Source: Acidobacteriota bacterium
Lineage (GTDB): Bacteria; Acidobacteriota; UBA6911; RPQK01; JADFOI01
DNA: 5,113 nt
Reading direction: 5' to 3'
NCBI GenBank assembly: GCA_027295745.1
Contig: JAPUKI010000057.1
Location: 1-5,113, forward strand
Part shown: piece after piece, positions 1 to 4,277 of the stretch
How the letters are laid out: each line of letters opens with the position of its first letter
Numbering within the stretch: the stretch's first letter is position 1
The notes under the pieces: generated by a model
Seen by the model: only the letters and a program-made list of their open reading frames with translations
What the model was told of the DNA's origin: nothing
The model's database searches: none
Program-made: the position numbers and the translations under genes

Positions 1-332
1 CGTGGCACGTTAAATACGATCGTCACCAGAATCGTGCCGAAAAGATAGAGCAGGCTGCCGACGAGCAGGAAGGTGCCGCCGGGTCTGTGCCAACTTAGCA
101 ACGAGGATAGGGTCAGGATGGCGCAAGCCGCAGCCGTTCCGAAAAACGCCGTCATGAACAGCGGATTGATTACCGTAACGTTGATGGATTGCATGGCGGC
201 TATCCCCTGCGCTGGTGGGAGACGGTTGAGGGCCTTCATGACGAAAGCAGAAAAAGCGAAAAAGATACCTCCCACCAGCCCGCAGCCGAGCGCCGAGATG
301 AGGGTCAGTACGCGAAGCAATCCGTCGCTCAC
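1..332 (-). CDS. DUF1772 (anthrone oxygenase-like) membrane protein, 3' end cut by window
   Basis: Reading the minus strand from GTG at 332-330 gives about 110 residues open to the window edge. The product begins SDGLLRVLTLISALGCGLVG, then has a FFAFSAFVMKAL stretch, a conserved INVTVINPLFM segment and, near the edge, TIVFNVP. This pattern, with alternating hydrophobic helices (roughly residues 5-33, 52-75 and 85-105), is typical of the DUF1772/anthrone oxygenase-like family, small integral membrane proteins of about 150-160 residues; about 45 residues should lie outside the window. The GTG start is chosen because an AGAGG (complement of 340-344) lies 7 nt upstream and because it overlaps the stop of the upstream NmrA-like gene in GTGA. 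DUF1772 genes often neighbour NAD(P)-binding or regulator genes, but the physiological substrate is unknown. The family call is from recognised motifs, not from a search. Confidence 0.8.
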   Translation of the reverse strand, partial: MSDGLLRVLTLISALGCGLVGGIFFAFSAFVMKALNRLPPAQGIAAMQSINVTVINPLFMTAFFGTAAACAILTLSSLLSWHRPGGTFLLVGSLLYLFGTILVTIVFNVP

Positions 333-628
333 CTCGTGACCTCTTCCCGTTCCATATCCCAGACCCCCGTAGCGGCGGTCTCCCGAACGTACTCTGCAAG
401 TCGTCTCGGTGCTCGTTCAGTCACTTGCTTGATATCATCAGTGATGCGATTTCTCCGACCCTCGCGAAAGTAATGCTCCAGGTCCAGCATTCGGTCGGAG
501 ATCGCCTCCGGCATCCCCTCCGCCTTCTTGTTCGAGAAGTAGGCGCCGCGAAAGGGTGTCTTTGACGAATCAAGCTGTCGGATAACTCCGCCGCTGACCG
601 TCCCACTGGCCCCGGTAACGCAAATCAT
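329..628 (-). pseudogene. NmrA-like NAD(P)-binding protein with internal in-frame deletion
   Basis: The 99-residue frame starts MICVTGASGTVSGGVIRQL, an NAD(P)-binding Rossmann beta-alpha-beta opening of the NmrA/SDR-atypical type (expected TGATGxVG; here the third glycine is shifted, TVSGG). Only about 38 residues later it enters MLDLEHYFREG and then LAEYVRETAATGVW, which resemble the far C-terminus of the same family. Family members are about 280-300 residues, so roughly 190 residues (rest of the Rossmann sheet and substrate site) appear lost, with a seam near residues 37-39 (about position 515). The frame is kept, and the stop overlaps the next gene's GTG start by 4 bp, so the transcript and coupling survive. 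A GAAAGG sits about 12 nt before the ATG, a long spacing. Without the core fold it is probably inactive. An assembly collapse is the main alternative. Confidence 0.72.
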
Positions 629-692
629 AGGTCATTTACGCCTTTCGAGTTCATAAATACCCAAGTTTGCGAGTATCCGCCCAACAATGTTT

Positions 693-710
693 ATGCTAAT
701 CAGCATCATA
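693..710 (-). promoter_or_regulatory. Possible promoter -10 and operator dyad of the NmrA/DUF1772 unit
   Basis: On the minus strand TATGAT (complement of 705-710) matches the -10 consensus at 5 of 6 bases. It overlaps a 14-bp dyad, ATGCT-N4-AGCAT, at 693-706. This lies about 65 bp upstream of the ATG at 628. No good -35 is visible at 16-18 bp spacing. A small palindrome just downstream of a -10 would suit a repressor site, as divergent regulators often control NmrA-like genes, but no regulator gene is in the window. Confidence 0.25.
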
Positions 711-745
711 TCCCAGTTGTTCGCATAAGGCGCATCAGAATTGGC

Positions 746-968
746 AGAATCGGTGACACCTACCTAGTTCCGAAAATTCGCTCCATTAATCAAGGAGTTA
801 AGAAAGGTCTGGCACCGAATGATGTTTAGGAAGGGCAAGCCGAGGATACAGGATGTGGGACTTTACGGGGTTGAGACCTGCCAGGGTCAGCGCCATCGGT
901 ACCAGACTCGTTTCAAGTTGTTGATTTTCAGTGGATCTTTTGCCAATGACGTGCGTGGCGCTGATTCT
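746..968 (+). repeat. Inverted-repeat element (MITE-like), copy 1
   Basis: The left end GAATCGGTGACAC (747-759) is matched inversely at the right end by GTGGCGCTGATTC (955-967) with 10 of 13 bases. The body aligns with copy 2 (2717-2932) at roughly 75-80% by eye, with only compensating 1-nt indels: the distance from the left end to AGACTC is 157 bp in both, and from AGACTC to the right end 51 bp in all three copies. The left third can fold back, since AATCGGTGACACC near 748 is nearly complementary to GGTCTGGCACCGAAT at 806-820. No transposase is encoded. It looks like a short non-autonomous mobile or REP/BIME-type element, possibly moved in trans. Confidence 0.75.
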
Positions 969-986
969 CCGCCGCACCCCATCCCG

Positions 987-1000
987 TACTCCACGGAGTA
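987..1000. other. Perfect 6-bp dyad between element copy 1 and the PAS gene
   Basis: TACTCC-AC-GGAGTA is a perfect 6-bp inverted repeat with a 2-bp centre. It lies about 20 bp after element copy 1 and about 24 bp before a candidate -35 of the sensor operon, so it could be an operator. Nothing else supports this, and a dyad of this size can occur by chance. Confidence 0.2.
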
Positions 1001-1023
1001 AGATTCGTGGCCGTGGGGACTTC

Positions 1024-1052
1024 TTGCCTTCTAACTACCTTCGGCGTAGCAT
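1024..1052 (+). promoter_or_regulatory. Candidate sigma70-type promoter of the PAS/histidine kinase operon
   Basis: TTGCCT (1024-1029) and TAGCAT (1047-1052) are spaced by exactly 17 bp, each matching 4 of 6 consensus bases. Transcription would begin near 1059-1060, leaving a leader of about 60 nt before the PAS start at 1121. The call rests only on hexamers and spacing; the same TAGCAT -10 also appears in the candidate promoter at 4098-4126. Confidence 0.3.
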
Positions 1053-1079
1053 TTGCAAAAGGCAAACTTGAGGGACTTC

Positions 1080-1124
1080 ATGAACCAGGAACAACTTCTC
1101 GACCATCAGAGGAAATACAAATGA
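1080..1124 (+). pseudogene. 14-codon scrap of a histidine kinase linker/DHp start
   Basis: ATG at 1080 opens a 14-residue frame, MNQEQLLDHQRKYK, whose TGA overlaps the PAS start in ATGA. A 20-bp run at 1092-1111 is identical and in the same codon phase as 2029-2048 inside the downstream kinase, where it encodes QLLDHQR just before the dimerisation helix. Upstream the same frame reads LQKANLRDFM, linker-like, back to a stop at 1047. It is most simply a leftover of another HisKA_3 kinase, or of a duplicated part of this one. It could also act as a small leader peptide coupled to the PAS gene. Confidence 0.5.
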
Positions 1125-1501
1125 TCTCCGGGAAAGAACCCGTGAAAACAATCGATGAGATGAAGCGTGAGACCGACTTGCCGGTTGTGATCGCAGATCG
1201 CGAAGGCTTCATTACCTACGTCAACGAACCCTTCCAGGTAGTCTTTGGGTGGAACTCTGACGAGATCCTCGGCAAAACGTTGACCACGATTATTCCAAGG
1301 GGCCTACATGATGCACACAATCTCGGCTTTTCCCGCTTTCTCCTAACTGGAACACCTACGTTGCTCGGTCAGTCTCTCAATCTCAAAGCCGTTTCCAAAG
1401 ATGGTAAAGAGTTTGATGCCGAGCACTACATTATCGCCGAGCACCATGAAGATCAGTGGGTTTTTGGGGCTATGATCCGTCCGCTTAGGGGCGACTCATG
1501 A
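1121..1501 (+). CDS. Single-domain PAS sensor protein
   Basis: This is a 126-residue soluble protein that is almost entirely one PAS fold (about residues 18-122). Recognisable parts are LPVVIADREGFITYVNEPF (first strands), FGWNSDEILGKTL (helical cap), the DAHNLGFSRFLLTG F-helix region, and VSKDGKEFDAE leading to the last strands (WVFGAMIRPL). There is no signal peptide or membrane segment, so it acts in the cytoplasm. The start at 1121 is preferred over an in-frame GTG at 1007 because AGAGGA (1108-1113) lies 7 nt upstream and the PAS homology begins shortly after. The stop overlaps the histidine kinase start (ATGA), so the two are translationally coupled, and this PAS is probably a detachable input or partner for that kinase. 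Histidine 66 and arginine 72 fall where FixL-type PAS domains keep their proximal heme histidine and a nearby arginine; the ligand itself cannot be told from sequence. Confidence 0.85.
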   Translation: MISGKEPVKTIDEMKRETDLPVVIADREGFITYVNEPFQVVFGWNSDEILGKTLTTIIPRGLHDAHNLGFSRFLLTGTPTLLGQSLNLKAVSKDGKEFDAEHYIIAEHHEDQWVFGAMIRPLRGDS

Positions 1502-2727
1502 CAGCGGAATCCACCAACCTTATCAACCAACTTCGCGCAACGTTAGGCAAGATGGAGGTAGCGCTTGGGGCTATCGATGAAGCCATAGTGTGGACCGACG
1601 AGAGTGGAAGTATTCAATGGTGTAGTACCTCGTTTGATCTTTTAGTGGGGCGGACACATCTTGAAATCCTGGGAGCCAGACTGTTTGACTTACTCCCTAT
1701 AGAGCACGAAGGTCAGGGCCTTCTTCCTGAGCAGCACCCGCTGGTTAGAGCGCTGAAAGGTCCTGACAAAGCCCATGGAACTTACGAGTCATCCAGGGGC
1801 GCTAGTAGATCAATTTTGGAGATAACGGCAGCAGGTGTTCAACTTAGCGAGCAATTCAAAACTGTGGTTCTAGCCATCCATGACGTCACCGAGCGTAAGC
1901 AGACGGAAAAAGAAATCCAGAGATTGAATGAGCAGCTTGAGCAGCGAGTGATGGAACGCACCGCCCAACTCCAAGTGACCAACAAAAAGCTGGAAGAGGA
2001 AATTTTGGAGCACAAGCGAAACAAGGAGCAACTTCTCGACCATCAGAGAAAACTGAGAGCCATGACGTCCCAATTATCAATGATTGAGCAACGTGAACAG
2101 CAGCGAATAGCTGCGGAGTTGCATGATGGGATTGCCCAAACATGGGCTCTTTCTAAGATAGAGCTTGAAATACTTGCAAAGCAACTGTCCTCCAGTGAAG
2201 ATTCCGCGCTCATCAAACAAGTCAGCGACCGCATTGGGGATGAGATTGAGGAACTGCGGTCTTTGGTTTACCAACTCAGTCCAACCTTTCTCAATAAGTT
2301 AGGGTTTGAAGCGGCGATGGAGTGGCTTGCCGAACAAACTGAACTTAAGTATGAGATCGTGTGCCAACTTCAAAAGGACCAGAAGCCTAAATCCCTCGAT
2401 GAGGATACTTCCATGGTTCTCTTCCAGTCAGTCCGCGAGTTGCTGAGCAATGCCGTTCATCATGGGCAGGCAAGCCTTGTGAAGATCATTCTCTGGGGAG
2501 AGGACTCACGGATAGGAATTCGCGTCGAAGACGACGGTGTAGGATTTGACGCCTCCAAGGTTGTGTCCCTTCCGTCTATTGAGGGCGGATTTGGCCTCTT
2601 TAGTATTCGGGAGCGGGTAAAAGCACTTGGCGGAACTGTCGAGATCAAATCGGCGCCCAAGCGCGGGACGCTGGTTACCATACTAGCACCACTTAAGTCG
2701 AAGAAAGGATCACATCGGAATCGGTGA
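1498..2727 (+). CDS. Cytoplasmic PAS-containing NarL-type (HisKA_3) sensor histidine kinase
   Basis: The 409 residues contain, in order: a PAS domain (about 16-130, ending in the PAC-like HDVTERKQ at 128-135); a long charged coiled coil (about 135-190); a HisKA_3 dimerisation domain with REQQRIAAELHDGIAQ, phospho-acceptor His209; and a HATPase_c domain with N box RELLSNAVHHG (Asn318), G1 box DDGVGFD (345-351) and G2 box GGFGL (363-367). All catalytic motifs are intact. There is no membrane segment, so it senses an intracellular signal. AGGGG at 1487-1491 sits 6 nt before the ATG, which overlaps the PAS protein stop. Such kinases normally phosphorylate a LuxR-type response regulator encoded next door; none is present here. 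The last codons (R-N-R-stop) come from the inverted-repeat element starting at 2717, but the ATPase fold is complete before that, so function should survive. Confidence 0.93.
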   Translation: MTAESTNLINQLRATLGKMEVALGAIDEAIVWTDESGSIQWCSTSFDLLVGRTHLEILGARLFDLLPIEHEGQGLLPEQHPLVRALKGPDKAHGTYESSRGASRSILEITAAGVQLSEQFKTVVLAIHDVTERKQTEKEIQRLNEQLEQRVMERTAQLQVTNKKLEEEILEHKRNKEQLLDHQRKLRAMTSQLSMIEQREQQRIAAELHDGIAQTWALSKIELEILAKQLSSSEDSALIKQVSDRIGDEIEELRSLVYQLSPTFLNKLGFEAAMEWLAEQTELKYEIVCQLQKDQKPKSLDEDTSMVLFQSVRELLSNAVHHGQASLVKIILWGEDSRIGIRVEDDGVGFDASKVVSLPSIEGGFGLFSIRERVKALGGTVEIKSAPKRGTLVTILAPLKSKKGSHRNR

Positions 2728-2932
2728 CACCCAGGTCGTTCCCGAAAATGGGCCTCATAAATCAAGGAGTTCAGAGAGGCCTGGCACCGCATGACGTTTA
2801 GGAAGGGCAGGCCGAGGATGCAGGACCTGGGGCCTTCCGGGGCGAGAGCTGCCGGGGTCAGTGCCGGCAGTACCAGACTCCTCTCAACTTGTTTATGTAC
2901 TGGGGTCCCTTGGGCAATGACGGGCGTGGCAC
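2717..2932 (+). repeat. Inverted-repeat element (MITE-like), copy 2
   Basis: It begins with GGAATCGGTGACAC (2717-2730), the exact reverse complement of the right end of copy 3, and runs parallel to copy 1 to GTGGCAC (2926-2932). Beyond that the expected CGATTCC is absent, so its right terminus is truncated or diverged. An internal hairpin, CTGCCGG-N8-CCGGCAG, is visible near 2850-2871. Its left end overlaps the histidine kinase stop codon (2725-2727). A short frame starting at 2791 is not counted as a gene: its counterpart in copy 1 is shifted by a 1-nt indel. Confidence 0.75.
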
Positions 2933-2976
2933 GAGCGGTGAAGACAAAGACACTGAGTGATGTTCTTCCTGGCAAT

Positions 2977-3021
2977 CTGTTAACTGGAGGGTTGTAGGTT
3001 TGAGCCCTGCCTGGGGAGCCA
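2977..3021 (+). tRNA. 3' half of tRNA-Asn(GTT), remnant only
   Basis: The stretch fits tRNA geometry from the anticodon loop onward: loop CTGTTAA with anticodon GTT at 2979-2981, a 3' anticodon-stem strand CTGGA, a 5-nt variable loop (2989-2993), a T arm with stem GTAGG/CCTGC (2994-2998 and 3006-3010) and loop TTTGAGC, an acceptor strand CTGGGGA (3011-3017), discriminator G and encoded CCA (3019-3021). The preceding bases (GCAAT) do not pair properly with CTGGA, and no TCCCCAG acceptor strand or D arm is found upstream, so the 5' half is missing. The T loop has T where C56 is expected. A 3' tRNA half of this size is the usual footprint of a tyrosine-integrase attachment site. It is not a working tRNA. 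Confidence 0.7.
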
Positions 3022-3033
3022 CTTCTGCACGTC

Positions 3034-3065
3034 TTGACTTTCTAAACTCAGTGGAGTAGTAGAAT
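3034..3065 (+). promoter_or_regulatory. Weak promoter-like hexamers upstream of the lipoprotein gene
   Basis: TTGACT (3034-3039, 5 of 6 bases) is followed by TAGAAT (3060-3065, 5 of 6), but the spacing is 20 bp, longer than the normal 16-18; TAGTAG at 3057 gives 17 bp but matches poorly. It lies just downstream of the half tRNA and about 70 bp before the gene at 3136. Confidence 0.22.
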
Positions 3066-3135
3066 AGGAGCCATCTAGTCCTGTGACGAACCCAGGATTA
3101 ATCTAACTTTATTCCCAGTAGGGAAGGGGACCATA

Positions 3136-3624
3136 ATGATGAAGACATCTCAATTGTTTGCACTCACGATGACTGTTTTGGTTGTTGGATGTGCTCCTGA
3201 GAGCGGTGGGCCGATCGATCTCGATGCGGAACGCCTCTCCATCCTCGAGGCCGACCGAGCCTGGTCTGAAACACCTCCAGATGTTGAGGCATTTGTCTCG
3301 GGTTTTGCCGATGGCGGTCGCTTCCTTCCTGCGGAAGCACCCGAAGCACACAGTAGAGAGGATATTCAAGAAGTCGTTTCTGGGATGTTCTCCCCGCCGG
3401 GCTTCTCGCTGAGCTGGAGTCCTAATTTTGCCGGAGTGTCCAAGGGTGGGGATCTGGGCTACTCCATTGGAACCTTCGAATTCACAGTTGATGATGCCGA
3501 AGGTAATCCGGTCACCAGAAATGGCAAGTACACCACCGTATGGAGGAAACAGGAGGACGGCCAATGGAAGGTGGTCTCGGACACATTCAACTTCGACAGC
3601 CCAGCACCAACGAGTGGAGATTAG
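3136..3624 (+). CDS. Small lipoprotein with NTF2-like (DUF4440/SnoaL-type) domain
   Basis: The 162-residue product opens with a lipoprotein signal: a short basic start, a hydrophobic stretch LFALTMTVLVV and lipobox LVVGC with the acylated cysteine at residue 19. The mature part has the order expected of DUF4440/NTF2-like cone folds: helix ILEADRAWSE, then VEAFVSGFADGGRFLP, a helix with REDIQEVVSGMF, and strands ending in GKYTTVWRKQEDGQWKVVSDTFN, a characteristic family tail. Length is normal, so the gene looks intact. AAGGGGA at 3124-3130 precedes two consecutive ATGs (3136 and 3139); either fits, with 5 or 8 nt spacing. It should be anchored in the envelope, facing the periplasm in a diderm. 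DUF4440 proteins include isomerase-like and ligand-binding members, so the reaction is unknown. It is monocistronic and unrelated to its neighbours. Confidence 0.87.
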   Translation: MMKTSQLFALTMTVLVVGCAPESGGPIDLDAERLSILEADRAWSETPPDVEAFVSGFADGGRFLPAEAPEAHSREDIQEVVSGMFSPPGFSLSWSPNFAGVSKGGDLGYSIGTFEFTVDDAEGNPVTRNGKYTTVWRKQEDGQWKVVSDTFNFDSPAPTSGD

Positions 3625-3911
3625 GGACAGCTCGCGGCGATAGGACCGTCAGATGTTCTACGTTTCAGACGGATTGAAAGAGTTTGAAAAGTGGCAAGAA
3701 AGGGGAGCCATTTTCCCCCGATACACAGAACTGCCCTAGATGGTCCCCCGCCGTCATTACCTAGCTCTCTATGAGAAAGGACATAAAGACTTCTGTCCCC
3801 ATTGCCGTACTGGGCATTCATTCACCTGTCTAAACTCATTTCGTGCCAGCCCGAGAAAATCGTTTTTATCCGTAGGGAGTTAGCTTTGTATTGTGGACCT
3901 GTCCCGGAACT
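3625..3911. other. Gene-free stretch with degenerate repeat traces
   Basis: No convincing gene is seen in either strand. GGGACAG at 3624-3630 directly abuts the lipoprotein stop and is inverted as CTGTCCC at 3793-3799 and again at 3899-3905, hinting at an old inverted-repeat element, but only 7 bp match. A weak stem GGGGA/TCCCC at 3702-3718 has its T run in the loop rather than after it, so it is not a standard terminator. Confidence 0.3.
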
Positions 3912-3978
3912 CAAGACTCCTCTCAACTTGTTGATTTACAGAGGTCCTTTTGGCAATTACGAGCGTGTCACCGATTCC
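3912..3978 (+). repeat. Inverted-repeat element, right end of copy 3 (5'-truncated)
   Basis: AGACTCCTCTCAACTTGTT at 3914-3932 is identical to 2875-2893 in copy 2. The alignment continues at the same 51-bp spacing to the terminus GTGTCACCGATTCC (3965-3978), the exact reverse complement of the 14-bp left end of copy 2. Sequence left of about 3912 no longer matches, so only the right 67 bp or so remains. This copy defines the true right end of the element family. Confidence 0.72.
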
Positions 3979-4038
3979 CGCTGTGGTCTTATCCTTTAGG
4001 AAAATCTGTTACTACAAGATGAGGGGGAGGGTTCCAAC

Positions 4039-4083
4039 GGGCGTATTTCGCCCCTGAAATCAAACCTCGAGAATTGAGGGTTT
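4039..4083. other. Two adjacent small hairpins
   Basis: GGGCG-TATTT-CGCCC (4039-4053) is a perfect 5-bp stem. It is followed by AAACCTC (4062-4068) pairing with GAGGGTTT (4076-4083) with one bulged G. Both lie upstream of the operator-like dyad at 4091. Neither is followed by a U tract, so a terminator is not supported; an element remnant or structured leader is possible. Confidence 0.35.
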
Positions 4084-4090
4084 AACATGA

Positions 4091-4126
4091 GCTACGCTTT
4101 ACATCATAGATGTAAAGATGTAGCAT
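4091..4126 (+). promoter_or_regulatory. Dyad operator embedded in a candidate promoter
   Basis: CTTTACATC-ATA-GATGTAAAG (4097-4117) is a perfect 9-bp inverted repeat, extended outward by GCTAC (4091-4095) and GTAGC (4120-4124). TTTACA (4098-4103, 5 of 6 of a -35) and TAGCAT (4121-4126, 4 of 6 of a -10) are spaced 17 bp, so the dyad covers the -35 and spacer, a classic repressor position. The TACA/TGTA half-sites recall BlaI/MecI/CopY-type operators, though their spacing here is wider; the regulator is unknown. The promoter would drive the kinase fragments from 4172 onward. Confidence 0.42.
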
Positions 4127-4171
4127 TTGAGAAACTTACCCTGACAACTGAGGGAAAACCGGGGGAACGTC

Positions 4172-4276
4172 ATGGTTGGCCCTCAACTCTATGAAAACTT
4201 GACATCAGCACAGACGTCATTGAACGTCGCCCTCAACTGGTTTGAAGAACTGAAACGGCTAATGCCGAATAACTGA
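4172..4276 (+). pseudogene. C-terminal tail of a Ser/Thr kinase of the Pkinase-PD40 type
   Basis: The frame encodes 34 residues ending SLNVALNWFEELKRLMPNN. A final strand of the form ITVVLNW followed by EELKRLVP is the usual C-terminus of large serine/threonine kinases that carry PD40/TolB-like beta-propeller repeats, so this looks like the last part of such a kinase, the rest (several hundred residues) being lost. The frame is open only back to 4145. An ATG at 4172 has GGGGG (4161-4165) 6 nt upstream, so a small peptide could still be made. It ends 1 bp before the ATG of the next kinase fragment, the tight spacing seen in tandem kinase genes. A 17-nt segment (4222-4238) also occurs, split by 7 nt, at 4165-4188. 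Family assignment rests on a short tail and is inference. Confidence 0.5.
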
Positions 4277-4277
4277 C

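Noticed and set aside
10..399. 129-residue minus-strand frame
   Set aside because: It overlaps, in another frame, the DUF1772 and NmrA-like genes, whose motifs are clear; its product is rich in Arg/His and resembles nothing.
819..1001. Short plus-strand frame inside element copy 1 (begins MMFRKGKPR)
   Set aside because: The matching frame in copy 2 (2791-2997) is shifted after a 1-nt indel and substitutions are not concentrated at third codon positions, so the shared start is just repeat similarity.
1007..1120. Longer PAS protein starting at GTG 1007
   Set aside because: The extra 38 residues lack homology, the frame covers the candidate promoter and the kinase scrap, and the ATG at 1121 has a well-spaced AGAGGA.
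2460..2975. 171-residue minus-strand frame
   Set aside because: It lies opposite the catalytic end of the histidine kinase and the element; no recognisable domain.
3109..3564. 151-residue minus-strand frame
   Set aside because: It is antisense to the intact lipoprotein gene, which has a signal, family motifs and a ribosome site.
3702..3710. GGGGAGCCA, as in the tRNA 3' end, also at 3702-3710, and TGGGGAGCC at 4474-4482 near the fusion seam, as possible attachment-site copies
   Set aside because: Only 9 bp are shared, with no extension into the T arm; too short to claim an att duplication.
3702..3718. Stem GGGGA/TCCCC as a terminator of the lipoprotein gene
   Set aside because: The stem is only 5 bp and the T run is in the loop, not downstream.
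746..3978. CRISPR-like spaced repeats
   Set aside because: The three repeat copies are about 220 bp long and separated by genes; no short regularly spaced units exist.
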